Origin: an uncultured Roseateles sp.
Lineage (GTDB): Bacteria; Pseudomonadota; Gammaproteobacteria; Burkholderiales; Burkholderiaceae_C
Direction: 5' to 3'
Assembly (NCBI RefSeq): GCF_963422335.1
Contig: NZ_OY729424.1
Coordinates: forward strand, 3,720,001 to 3,784,000
DNA: 64,000 nucleotides
Position 1 is the stretch's first letter, and each line of letters begins with the position of its first letter. A program made the position numbers and the translations under genes. Positions 17,403 to 25,517 of this stretch are shown piece after piece. The notes below the pieces were generated by a model. The model saw only the letters and a program-made list of their open reading frames with translations. It was not told the DNA's origin and searched no databases.

Positions 17403-19739
17403 TCACTGAGGTGTGCTGGTCTTGACGACTCCGGCCAGCGCCTCGCCCAGCCCCAGGCTGGCGACGCCGGTGCTGCGCGTGTACTCGTCGAAATACCATT
17501 CGCCGCCTTGCTGCACCAGGCCGTCCGGGGCCGGGTCTTGCGCCACCGGCACGTTTTTCAGCGCCAGCGCCATGTAGTCCAGCCACACCGGAACGGCCAG
17601 GGCCGAGCCGCTCTCGTGATCGCCCAGCTTGCGCGGCTGGTCGTAACCCATCCACACCACCGCCACTAGCTGTTTCTGATAGCCGGCGAACCAGGCGTCG
17701 TAGACATCGTTGGTGGTGCCGGATTTGCCCATCACATCGCTGCGTGCAAGGCGCTTTTGCACCCCCGGGGCGCTGCCTCCGGGACGCGTCACACTGGTCA
17801 GCATGTCGCTGATCAGGAAGGCATTGCGGGCCTCGATCACGCGGTTGCTGTCGTCCAGCGCCGGCGGCCGGGTTTCGGTCAGCACGCGGCCGTGGGCATC
17901 GCAGACCTTGGCAATCAGCAGGGGCCTGATGCTGTGCCCGCCGTTGGCGAACACCGAGTAGGCGCCGGCCATCTGCATCGGCGTGACGGCGCCCGAACCG
18001 AGCGCCATGCTCAGGTAGGCGGGGTTCTTGTCGGCATCGAAGCCGAAGCGGGTCAGCCAGGTCTGGGCCTGTTCGACACCGACGGCCTGCAGCACGCGGA
18101 TGGCCACCATATTGCGCGAGCGGGCCAGGGCGCTGCGCAGGTCGAAGGATTCCTCGAACTTGGCGTCGTAGTTCTTCGGCTCCCAGGCCGGGCCGCCGTC
18201 GCCCGCTTCGACGCGCACCGGCCCGTCGCTGATGCGGGTGCTGGGCGTCAGGCCTTTTTCGAGTGCGGCCGAGTAGATGAAGGGCTTGATCGTCGAGCCC
18301 GGCTGGCGCCAGGCCTGGGTCGCATGGTTGAACTGGTTGCGGGCGCTGTCGAAACCGCCGACCATGGCGCGCAGCGCGCCGGTGGCCGGGTCCATCGCAA
18401 CCAGCGCACCCTGCACCTCGGGCACCTGCGAAACACTCCAGTCGCCGCCGGCCTGCAGCTGGCGCAGCCGTATCACCGAGCCGGCCTGGAGGCGCAGCCT
18501 TGCCGGCGCCTTGGGCGACAGCGCCGCGGCCACGGCGGCCAGGCCGGCGCCCCTGATCTGCACCGTCTCGCCGCTTTGCAGCACCGCACTGAGCTGGCCC
18601 GGGCCGACCTGGGTGACGACGGCGGCCTTCAGCAGGCCGTAGTCCGGGTGCTGCTCCAGCGCCTCGGCCACCTCGGCCTCGATCTCGGCGGCCTCCTTGG
18701 GGAGCTCGACGGTGGCCTCGGGCCCGCGATAGGCCTGCTTGGCCTCGTAGTTCAGCAGGCCTCGCTGCACCGCCTCGTAGGCCGCCTTCTGGTCGGCGGA
18801 CGAGACCGTCAGCGTCACATTCAGGCCGCGGCCGTAGGCCTCTTCCCCGTACTGCTCGTAGACCAGCCGGCGTGCGGCCTCGGCCACGTACTGGGCGTAG
18901 CGCGGGCTGTTCGTGCCCGTACGCACCTTGTAACCCTGCTCGCGCGCCTGCGCCCACTGCGCCTGCGTGATCTTGCCGGTATCCAGCATGCGCTTGAGCA
19001 CATGCTGCTGGCGCTGCAGGGCGCGTTGCGGATTGGCCACCGGATTGCGCATATTCGGCAACTGCTGCAGACCGGCCAGCAGCGCCGCCTCGGCCAGGGT
19101 GATGTCTTTCACCGGCTTGCCCAGATAGATCTCGCTGGCGGCCGCGAAACCGTAGGCGTGCTCGCCGAGGTAGATCTGGTTCATGTAGATCTCGAGGATC
19201 TGCTCCTTGCTGAGCTCGTTCTCTATCTTCAAGGTCAGCAGGGCCTCGTAGACCTTGCGCGTGTAGCTTTTCTCCAGCGGCAGATAGAAGTTGCGCGCCA
19301 GCTGCATGGTGATGGTGGAGGCGCCTTCGCGCTTCGACTGGCCCAGATTGCTGACGAAGGCGCGCAGCACGCCCTTGAAGTCCACTCCGTTGTGCTCGTA
19401 AAAGCGCGCATCCTCGACGGCCAGCACGGCATCCTGCAGGACCTGAGGCAGATGGGGCAGCGGCGTGAAGACGCGGCGCTCGGCGCCGAATTCGCCCAGC
19501 AGCACGCCGTCGGCGGCATAGATGCGCAGCGGCAGCTTGGGCCGGTAGTCGGCCAGATTGCTGATATCGGGCAGCTGGGGCGCCGCCAGCGAGAAGGCCA
19601 GCGCCGCCAGCGACACGCTGGCCAGCAGCAGGCCGATGGACAGCCACAGCAGCCACATCAGCTTGCGCGGCCAGGAGGCGCGGCCCCAGCGCGTCAGCGC
19701 AATCTCTTGCGCCAGGCCGCCGTTGGTCGGTTTAAGCAT
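17403..19739 (-). CDS. Class A penicillin-binding protein (PBP1A-type)
   Basis: The 778-residue bifunctional enzyme polymerises and cross-links peptidoglycan. A membrane helix spans about residues 28-52. The GT51 transglycosylase has its catalytic glutamate in AVEDARFYEHNGVDF (about 112) and the GASTITMQLARNFYL motif. The transpeptidase has the active serine in GSTIKPFIYS (about 480), the SRN motif in SRNMVAI, and KSGTTNDVYDAWF. A region of extra beta structure separates the two, as in PBP1A. The first codons overlap the stop of the VirK/YbjX gene by eight bases, so it is likely expressed with the upstream envelope genes. Confidence 0.94.
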   Translation of the reverse strand: MLKPTNGGLAQEIALTRWGRASWPRKLMWLLWLSIGLLLASVSLAALAFSLAAPQLPDISNLADYRPKLPLRIYAADGVLLGEFGAERRVFTPLPHLPQVLQDAVLAVEDARFYEHNGVDFKGVLRAFVSNLGQSKREGASTITMQLARNFYLPLEKSYTRKVYEALLTLKIENELSKEQILEIYMNQIYLGEHAYGFAAASEIYLGKPVKDITLAEAALLAGLQQLPNMRNPVANPQRALQRQQHVLKRMLDTGKITQAQWAQAREQGYKVRTGTNSPRYAQYVAEAARRLVYEQYGEEAYGRGLNVTLTVSSADQKAAYEAVQRGLLNYEAKQAYRGPEATVELPKEAAEIEAEVAEALEQHPDYGLLKAAVVTQVGPGQLSAVLQSGETVQIRGAGLAAVAAALSPKAPARLRLQAGSVIRLRQLQAGGDWSVSQVPEVQGALVAMDPATGALRAMVGGFDSARNQFNHATQAWRQPGSTIKPFIYSAALEKGLTPSTRISDGPVRVEAGDGGPAWEPKNYDAKFEESFDLRSALARSRNMVAIRVLQAVGVEQAQTWLTRFGFDADKNPAYLSMALGSGAVTPMQMAGAYSVFANGGHSIRPLLIAKVCDAHGRVLTETRPPALDDSNRVIEARNAFLISDMLTSVTRPGGSAPGVQKRLARSDVMGKSGTTNDVYDAWFAGYQKQLVAVVWMGYDQPRKLGDHESGSALAVPVWLDYMALALKNVPVAQDPAPDGLVQQGGEWYFDEYTRSTGVASLGLGEALAGVVKTSTPQ

Positions 19740-20637
19740 GTCGGGTGTAGGGCAGTCCGCGCTGAGCGCTCAGTGTCTGTTGCAGGCCGGCGTGGACCAG
19801 GTCCAGCATGGCCTGCCGCTTGCGTACCTCGGCGCGCTTGCGGCTGGCGACCTGGCTGTAGTCGATCTCCAGTCCGGTCAGCGGCGACAGCTCGAACCAG
19901 CCGTCGGCGCGCCGGGCGGCGCCGAGCTCGCGCCAGGTCTGGTCGTAGTCGGCGCGCAGATGCCAGCGCCGCCAGAGATTGATGCTGATGCGCTGCCGGT
20001 TGGCCACCAGCAGGACGCGCTGGCAACCCAGCACCTGGGCCAGTTGCCGCGCTACCGTGACCAGCATCGGGCCGGGCCGGTAGGCATGGAAGGCGCGGGT
20101 GGCTTCGCGCACCAGCTCGCGGCCCTGCGCCCCGGCAACGCCCTGCAGGCGGCTCACCACCAGGCAGGGTTGCTGCTGCACGCGGCCCAGCACAAAGCTC
20201 AGGGCATAGATCTGCTGGCCCTGCAACGACAGCCGCAGGCACAGCTCGCCCTCGCGATGACCTTCGTGCATGGCCGACAGGCTCAGTTCGAAGCTCTCGC
20301 CGTTCTTGCAACTGCCCTGGTACAGCTGCTGGGGCGCACGCAGCGCCCGCGCGGCGAGGGCCTCCAGGCCCAGCTGATGCAGTAACTCATAGTGCGTGAT
20401 CAGGCTGGCCACGCGTCCGGCGCAGTCCAGCCGGCTTTGCAGATAGGGGCGATAGGGTTTGATCAGCAGCTGCGGACACAGCCTGGCGGCGCGTGCCAGC
20501 CAGGGCGTGCCGTACACATGCTCCAGCCAGCGACCTGCCTGGCGGGGATGCAGGGCCGCACCGAGCAGCAGCTTGAGGCGCAGCTTGGGCCCGAGCCGTG
20601 GGCCGGCCAGCGCTTGTTTGAGATGCCGTATCAACAT
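19732..20637 (-). CDS. VirK/YbjX family protein (DUF535)
   Basis: The 301-residue protein matches the DUF535 pattern: an N-terminal HPRQAGRWLEHVYGTPWL segment, a middle region with EGELCLRLSLQGQQIYALSF, and a C-terminal half rich in conserved aromatic and basic residues (YDQTWRELGA, SPLTGLEI). VirK/YbjX proteins have been linked to virulence, envelope stress and resistance to antimicrobial peptides in enterobacteria; a biochemical role is not settled. It has no signal peptide. The ATG at 20637 is preferred; an in-frame ATG at 20670 would overlap the upstream gene. Overlap with the PBP gene suggests a link to cell-wall synthesis. Confidence 0.8.
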   Translation of the reverse strand: MLIRHLKQALAGPRLGPKLRLKLLLGAALHPRQAGRWLEHVYGTPWLARAARLCPQLLIKPYRPYLQSRLDCAGRVASLITHYELLHQLGLEALAARALRAPQQLYQGSCKNGESFELSLSAMHEGHREGELCLRLSLQGQQIYALSFVLGRVQQQPCLVVSRLQGVAGAQGRELVREATRAFHAYRPGPMLVTVARQLAQVLGCQRVLLVANRQRISINLWRRWHLRADYDQTWRELGAARRADGWFELSPLTGLEIDYSQVASRKRAEVRKRQAMLDLVHAGLQQTLSAQRGLPYTRHA

Positions 20638-20651
20638 TGCTCGGGCCTGAA

Positions 20652-21185
20652 TCAGGGCTGCAGGCCGCATTGTTGCATCAGTGCCTGGGCCTCGGCGACC
20701 AGGGCCTCGCGGGCGGCCGGGTCCTCGAGCAGGGCGCGCAGCAATTTGTCGAGCGTGCCTTGGCTTTGCAGCTGGGCCAGGGCAGAGGCGTCGGAGGCAT
20801 TCAGCGCCACGGCAGCGACCTTGGGCTCCGGCCGCCCCTGGAAGTGGGCGATCAGCCGTGGCAACTCGCCCGCGGCTGCCGGGCGTGCGAACACGCGGTC
20901 GGCCTGTTCGCGCTCGCCGGCGGTCAGGGTCTGGGTGACGATGGACTGCAGGGTGCGTTCGAAGCGGCTCGCATCGAGTGCTGCGATGCAGGGCAGAGCG
21001 TCCTGTTTGATGACGCCGTGGTTGGCGGCGGTGCGGCCGCTTTGCTGGAAACCTTCCAGCAGCAACTGGCCCAGGGCCTGGGCGGTGGCCCCGGCCCTGG
21101 GCACGGCTGCCTGGGTGGCGGCTTGCGCCATCGCAGGCAAGAGCAGGGCCGCCGACAAGAGGCATGTGGAAAGAAGATGTCTCAT
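20652..21185 (-). CDS. Periplasmic protein of unknown function
   Basis: I do not recognise a family for this 177-residue protein. It has a signal peptide (MRHLLSTCLLSAALLLPAMAQAA) and then a mostly helical, alanine-rich chain. Two cysteines in the mature part (ALPCIAAL and QQCGLQP) could form a disulfide in the periplasm. It lies between the outer-membrane barrel gene (25 bases upstream) and the VirK/YbjX gene (14 bases downstream) on the same strand, so it is probably part of an envelope operon. Confidence 0.65.
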   Translation of the reverse strand: MRHLLSTCLLSAALLLPAMAQAATQAAVPRAGATAQALGQLLLEGFQQSGRTAANHGVIKQDALPCIAALDASRFERTLQSIVTQTLTAGEREQADRVFARPAAAGELPRLIAHFQGRPEPKVAAVALNASDASALAQLQSQGTLDKLLRALLEDPAAREALVAEAQALMQQCGLQP

Positions 21186-21210
21186 GACGGCGATCCTTGA
21201 GCGGCTTGAT

Positions 21211-21780
21211 TTAGAACTTGTAGCTCAGGCCGGCCGACAGCATGTTGACGCGGGCCTTGCCATCGCTGCTGTACTTGCCGCGGATCTGGTCCCAGTCGCC
21301 GTTGATCGACCACTGCTTGTTGATCGCATAGCTGACACCAGCGCCGACGATGGGCGTGAACGAGCTCTTGGACTGGCTGCCGCCGGCCGTGTAGCTGGCC
21401 TTGCTGTTGACATAGGCCAGACCCAGCTTGCCCTTGAAGGTGAAGTTGTCCACCGTCAGCGGCAGCACGCCGTAGACGCCCAGGCCCATATTGCGCACCT
21501 CGCCGGCCACCAGGCTGCCGTTCTGCACCAGGCTGCCCTTGGCGCGGCCGGTGGTGAAGGCCATGCCTTCAATGGCGAACTGGTCGATGTTGTAGCCACC
21601 GTAGACCTTGCCGCCGAAGCTGCCGGTCTTGTCGCAGGCCACACCGGTCAGGCAATCGATGCTGTACTTGTTCTGCAGGCCGATGCTGGCGCCGACATAG
21701 GACTGGCCTGCTGCCTGGGCGGAGGCTGCGCCGGCCAGTGCGGTCAGTGCGGAGGCAAGCAGGATTTGGAACTTGGTCAT
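21211..21780 (-). CDS. Outer-membrane beta-barrel protein (small OmpA/opacity-like barrel)
   Basis: The 189-residue protein has a signal peptide ending near ASAQA and a mature part of alternating strands with glycine-aromatic turns, ending in AGLSYKF; a C-terminal phenylalanine is the signal for the BAM machinery. The size suits an eight-stranded barrel. Two cysteines in DCLTGVACDKTG form a possible extracellular loop disulfide. Two adjacent ATGs exist; the second (21778-21780) has better spacing to AGGAG. It is the first gene of the minus-strand envelope run and is divergent from an HTH regulator gene. Confidence 0.82.
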   Translation of the reverse strand: MTKFQILLASALTALAGAASAQAAGQSYVGASIGLQNKYSIDCLTGVACDKTGSFGGKVYGGYNIDQFAIEGMAFTTGRAKGSLVQNGSLVAGEVRNMGLGVYGVLPLTVDNFTFKGKLGLAYVNSKASYTAGGSQSKSSFTPIVGAGVSYAINKQWSINGDWDQIRGKYSSDGKARVNMLSAGLSYKF

Positions 21781-21783
21781 CAT

Positions 21784-21981
21784 TACTCCTAGAGGGTTGA
21801 GCGCGTCATCTGCCTGCATGGCCGGGGAACCGGTTGCGTTGGGCGGCACGATCACGACGGGACGCAGTGTTGCCGCGTCGGCAGATTCGTACCAGCTTCT
21901 TGTACGTGAGGCCAGGGTTTGGCGCTTGACGTACCGGTTTCCGCTACTATGGCCCCCTCGACGTCAAGGAGGAAGCACAGC
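21784..21981. promoter_or_regulatory. Divergent promoter region of the barrel gene and the HTH regulator
   Basis: This 198-bp gap should hold both promoters. Three copies of the pentamer CGTAC/GTACG occur at 21888-21892, 21902-21906 (inverted) and 21930-21934, a weak hint of a regulator site. TTGACG at 21926 and TACTAT at 21945 resemble promoter boxes but are only 13 bases apart, so they are unlikely to work as one pair. Confidence 0.3.
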
Positions 21982-22722
21982 ATGAGTTCGCCCGAGATCG
22001 TGATGCAGGTGTTGCGCGCAGAGATGCGCGGCGTGGGCATGACCTACAAGGTGCTGGCCAAGGCGCTGGACATGAGCGAGTCCAGCATGAAGCGGGTGTT
22101 TGCCCAGGGCGATATGTCGCTCTCGAGGCTGTCACAGGTCTGCAAGGCCGTTGGCATCTCGATGGAGGACCTGCTGCGCCAGGCCGCCGACGCCACGCCC
22201 CATGCCGACACGCTCACCCTGGCCCAGGAGCGCTCGCTGGTCAGTGACCCGCGGCTGCTGCTGGTGTCGATCTGTTGCCTGGGTCAGTGGACCTTTGAAC
22301 AGATCGTCGACACCTACACGCTGACCGCGCCCGAGTGCATCCAGTACCTGGTCAAGCTTGATCGCCTGGGCCTGATCGAGCTCAAGCCGCTGAACCGCTA
22401 CCGCATGCGCGTGTCACGCGCCTTCCGTTGGCGTGCCGACGGGCCGGTGCAGCAGTTCTTCCGCGACCATGTGGTCGATGACTATTTCAAGGGCAATTTC
22501 GATGCCGAGGGCGAGACCCTGCTGCTGGTTCACGGCCGCTTGTCGCAGGCCAGCGCCCAGGAGCTGGTGCAGAAGATCCGCCAGCTGGCCGGCGATCTGG
22601 CTCACAAGCACCAGGACGACCAGCGCCTCAAGCCCGCCGAGCGCGATGGCTACACCCTGCTGGTGGGTCTGCGCTCCTGGGAGTTCAGTCCGTTCACGGC
22701 GATGCGCAGGGTGGCGGCCTGA
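21982..22722 (+). CDS. HTH transcriptional regulator (Cro/C1-type) with uncharacterised C-terminal domain
   Basis: The 246-residue protein has an N-terminal Cro/C1-type HTH (about residues 10-65; TYKVLAKALDMSESSMKRVF and SLSRLSQVCKAVGISMEDLL). The remaining 180 residues include a section that looks like a second winged helix (WTFEQIVDTYTLTAPECIQYLVKLDRLGLIEL, in pieces) and an alpha/beta tail; I recognise no ligand-binding family. The start has a strong AAGGAGG at 21966-21972. It is divergent from the barrel gene, which it may regulate. Its stop TGA abuts the stop of the convergent patatin gene, together reading TGATCA. Confidence 0.8.
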   Translation: MSSPEIVMQVLRAEMRGVGMTYKVLAKALDMSESSMKRVFAQGDMSLSRLSQVCKAVGISMEDLLRQAADATPHADTLTLAQERSLVSDPRLLLVSICCLGQWTFEQIVDTYTLTAPECIQYLVKLDRLGLIELKPLNRYRMRVSRAFRWRADGPVQQFFRDHVVDDYFKGNFDAEGETLLLVHGRLSQASAQELVQKIRQLAGDLAHKHQDDQRLKPAERDGYTLLVGLRSWEFSPFTAMRRVAA

Positions 22723-24957
22723 TCACCAGAAGGGGCCAAGGTAGAGATACGCCGCATTGCTGATCACACTGCCGCTGGCCCGGGCGCTGCCCACGGCCAG
22801 GTAGAGCGGCCCGAAACGGGTGTCCACCGACAGGAAGGCGCTGCTCGCCAGCTTGATGTCGGCGCGGCTGAAGGACTGGCCCAGCGCACGGGTGGCGCCG
22901 GCCTCCAGCGAGAAGCCCGCGCGTATCGCCCCGCCCAGGCCGACCGGCATCTGGCCCAGCCGCCGCGCCAGCACCACACGGCCGAAGCCGAGGCTGTCGC
23001 CGCTGACCGAGGCGTCGGCCATGCCCGACAGGCGCAGAAAGCCGCCCAGCGAGGCGGCGGCACCCAGCTGGGAGTGCGCCCACTCGGTGTAGGCATGGCC
23101 GGCCCAGTTGCCCGACGTGAAGGCCCGCAGGCCAATGAACTGCAGGCGGTAGGAGGGCCCGGGCTGGCGCTCCACCCGGGCATTGATCAAGGTGCCCCGG
23201 CTGGGGTAGCTGACGGAGTCCAGGGTGTCGACGCGCCACTGGACAAAACCCACCGCGAGCGAGGCCTGGATCGGCGTGGGCTCGGCCGGCTCGGGCAGTT
23301 GCTGGCGTACGCTGGCGGCGGTGCGGCCGAAGCCCAGCTGCAGATCCCCCCAGTCGCCCAGACGCCGCCCCAGGGCCAGTGACAGCGTGCGCTCGCGGAT
23401 GCCCCAGCGGGCGGCGACGCGGCCCGACACGAACATGTCAAAGCCCGCATCCTGGTAGCTGAAGGACGGGGTCACGTACCAGGCCGAGCCCGGTCCCAGC
23501 GGCTGGATGAACTCGGTCTGGAAGCCCCGCTGATTGCCCAGCCGCGCAATGCTGCGCAACTCGCCCCCCCAGTCATTGAGCAGTGAGGCGACATGCATGC
23601 CCACCAGGGTGAAGCGGCTGCTCTCGCCGAAATTGCTGTACAGCTCCAGGCCCAGGCGGATGCGGCTGCGGCCCCACTGCGCCTCGGTCAGGTTCATATT
23701 CACGTGGCGCAGGCCATCGTGGTCGCTGACCTGGGTCTCGACCCGGTCGAAGTCGCCGCTGCCGTAAAGATTGGCGGCGGCCTTGTTGACCTGGGCCAGC
23801 GTCACCGGCTGGCCCAGCTCCAGCCCGGTCTCGGCCCGCACCGCCCCGGGGTCGGCATGGCGTGTGCCTTGCACCTCCAGGCTGGCCAGCGGCAGTGCGC
23901 GGGCCATCGCCACCGGCGTGATCTGGCGCGCCAGCTCCAGCTGGGCGTATTCGGCCTCGGGCAGGGCCAGCGGCAGCAGCCGGGGCCTGGCGGCCCGTGC
24001 CGCCTCACGGCCGGCCGCAATGGCGGCATCGAAGCTCTTGAAGTCGATGAAGCCCACGCCGCCCAGCTTGGGCGAAATCAGCACATCCTGGGCCTTCAGC
24101 TCGCCCACCGACCGTTTGACGTTCTGCTCGGTCAGGATCTGCAGCATCTGGTTGGCCACGCTGACGGCGCTGGTGATGTCCTTCTCCTCCATCAACGGTG
24201 TGCCGACATTGACCGCGATGATGACTTGCGCGCCCATCTCACGGGCCACATCGACGCCCAGATTGCGCACCAGGCCACCATCGACCACCAGCCGGCCCTC
24301 GACGCGCACCGGCGCAAACACCCCGGGCACGGCCAGCGAGGCGCGCATGGCGAGGAACAGCGGCGTATCGGTCAGCTGCTTCAGGTCACCGGTGGCCAGA
24401 TCGGTGGCGAGGGCCCGAAACGGCAGGGCCAGCTGGTTCACCGGCCAGTCGCCCCGGCCTTCGGCGACCAGGCGCTCCAGGGTGAACTGCAGCGCGCTGT
24501 TGCCGGCGGCCGCTGGCGGCAGGGCCACGCCCTGGCGGCCCAGGCCCAGCTCGATGCGGGAGGGCACGATCAGGTCTTCCTCGCGGCGGCGAAAGGCCAG
24601 CTCGCGGCGCGGAGGCCGGTCGGCCAGGATGCTGTCCCAGTCGGCCTCGCGCACAAAGGCCTCCAGCTCCTCGACCGTGCGGCCGGCCGCAAATGCGCCG
24701 CCGACCACGGCGCCCATGCTGGTGCCTACCACCAGATCCACCGGCACGCGCATCGCCTCCAGCTCGCGCAGCACGCCGATATGTGCCAGGCCGCGGGCGC
24801 CGCCGCCGGACAGCACCAGGGCCACGCGCGGGCGCAGCGGCGCCGCCTCCGGCACGGCGGCCTGGGCTCGGGCAGCGGCGGGCAGACCCAGGGCGCAGGC
24901 AGTCAACACAAGGCTCAGCAGGCGGGCGGCGAGGGGGGCTGGCATGATCGGGTGCAT
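22723..24957 (-). CDS. Patatin-like phospholipase fused to an outer-membrane barrel (PlpD type, type Vd)
   Basis: The 744-residue protein has a signal peptide (to about residue 32), then a patatin domain with oxyanion loop SGGGARGLAHIG (about 50), nucleophile GTSMGAVVGG (about 77) and catalytic aspartate in VVDGGLVRNLG (about 220). A POTRA-like segment follows (about 345-420), then a long beta-rich Omp85/BamA-like domain ending in AYLYLGPFW with a C-terminal aromatic. This order is that of PlpD, which displays or secretes a phospholipase A1 through its own barrel. Start at 24957 or 24945 is equally possible. It is divergent from ispF with about 53 bp between starts. Confidence 0.9.
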   Translation of the reverse strand: MHPIMPAPLAARLLSLVLTACALGLPAAARAQAAVPEAAPLRPRVALVLSGGGARGLAHIGVLRELEAMRVPVDLVVGTSMGAVVGGAFAAGRTVEELEAFVREADWDSILADRPPRRELAFRRREEDLIVPSRIELGLGRQGVALPPAAAGNSALQFTLERLVAEGRGDWPVNQLALPFRALATDLATGDLKQLTDTPLFLAMRASLAVPGVFAPVRVEGRLVVDGGLVRNLGVDVAREMGAQVIIAVNVGTPLMEEKDITSAVSVANQMLQILTEQNVKRSVGELKAQDVLISPKLGGVGFIDFKSFDAAIAAGREAARAARPRLLPLALPEAEYAQLELARQITPVAMARALPLASLEVQGTRHADPGAVRAETGLELGQPVTLAQVNKAAANLYGSGDFDRVETQVSDHDGLRHVNMNLTEAQWGRSRIRLGLELYSNFGESSRFTLVGMHVASLLNDWGGELRSIARLGNQRGFQTEFIQPLGPGSAWYVTPSFSYQDAGFDMFVSGRVAARWGIRERTLSLALGRRLGDWGDLQLGFGRTAASVRQQLPEPAEPTPIQASLAVGFVQWRVDTLDSVSYPSRGTLINARVERQPGPSYRLQFIGLRAFTSGNWAGHAYTEWAHSQLGAAASLGGFLRLSGMADASVSGDSLGFGRVVLARRLGQMPVGLGGAIRAGFSLEAGATRALGQSFSRADIKLASSAFLSVDTRFGPLYLAVGSARASGSVISNAAYLYLGPFW

Positions 24958-25010
24958 GGGGCGCGTGCGGCGCAAAGCCGCGACCATAACCGATGCGCTA
25001 CGCTGTCGGC

Positions 25011-25517
25011 ATGACACAAGCACCTTTTCGCATCGGCGAGGGCTGGGACACCCATGCGCTCGTCACCGGCCGCCCGCTGGTTCTGGGCGGCATCACCATC
25101 CCGCACAGCCACGGCCTCCTGGGCCATTCGGACGCCGACGCGCTGGCCCATGCCATCACCGATGCGCTGCTGGGCGCGGCTGCTTTGGGCGATATCGGCC
25201 GCCATTTCCCCGACACCGCCGCCGAGTTCAAGGGCGCCGACTCGATGGTGCTGCTGGCCGAGGCCCAGGCCCGGGTGGCCGCCGCCGGCTGGGTGGTGGG
25301 CAATATCGATGCCACCATCGTCGCCCAGGCGCCCAAGATGGCGCCGCACATCCCGGCCATGGTGGCACGGCTGGCCGAGGTGCTTCAGCTGCACCCCGGC
25401 CAGATCAATGTGAAGGCCAAGACGGCCGAGAAAATGGGGCCGGTGGGCGAGGGCAGGGCGATCGAGACGCGCGCGGTGTGCCTGCTGGTGCCCAGGCCAG
25501 GGGTCGACTCGGCTTAA
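25011..25517 (+). CDS. ispF: 2-C-methyl-D-erythritol 2,4-cyclodiphosphate synthase
   Basis: The 168-residue enzyme cyclises CDP-methylerythritol phosphate in the MEP pathway. It shows the metal ligands in GWDTHAL and GLLGHSDADAL, the GDIGRHFPDT motif, and the C-terminal VKAKTAEKMGPVGEG signature. The start at 25011 gives the normal N-terminus; a start six codons earlier is less likely. It is convergent with the envZ-like gene; the two stops share the sequence TTAA. Confidence 0.96.
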   Translation: MTQAPFRIGEGWDTHALVTGRPLVLGGITIPHSHGLLGHSDADALAHAITDALLGAAALGDIGRHFPDTAAEFKGADSMVLLAEAQARVAAAGWVVGNIDATIVAQAPKMAPHIPAMVARLAEVLQLHPGQINVKAKTAEKMGPVGEGRAIETRAVCLLVPRPGVDSA

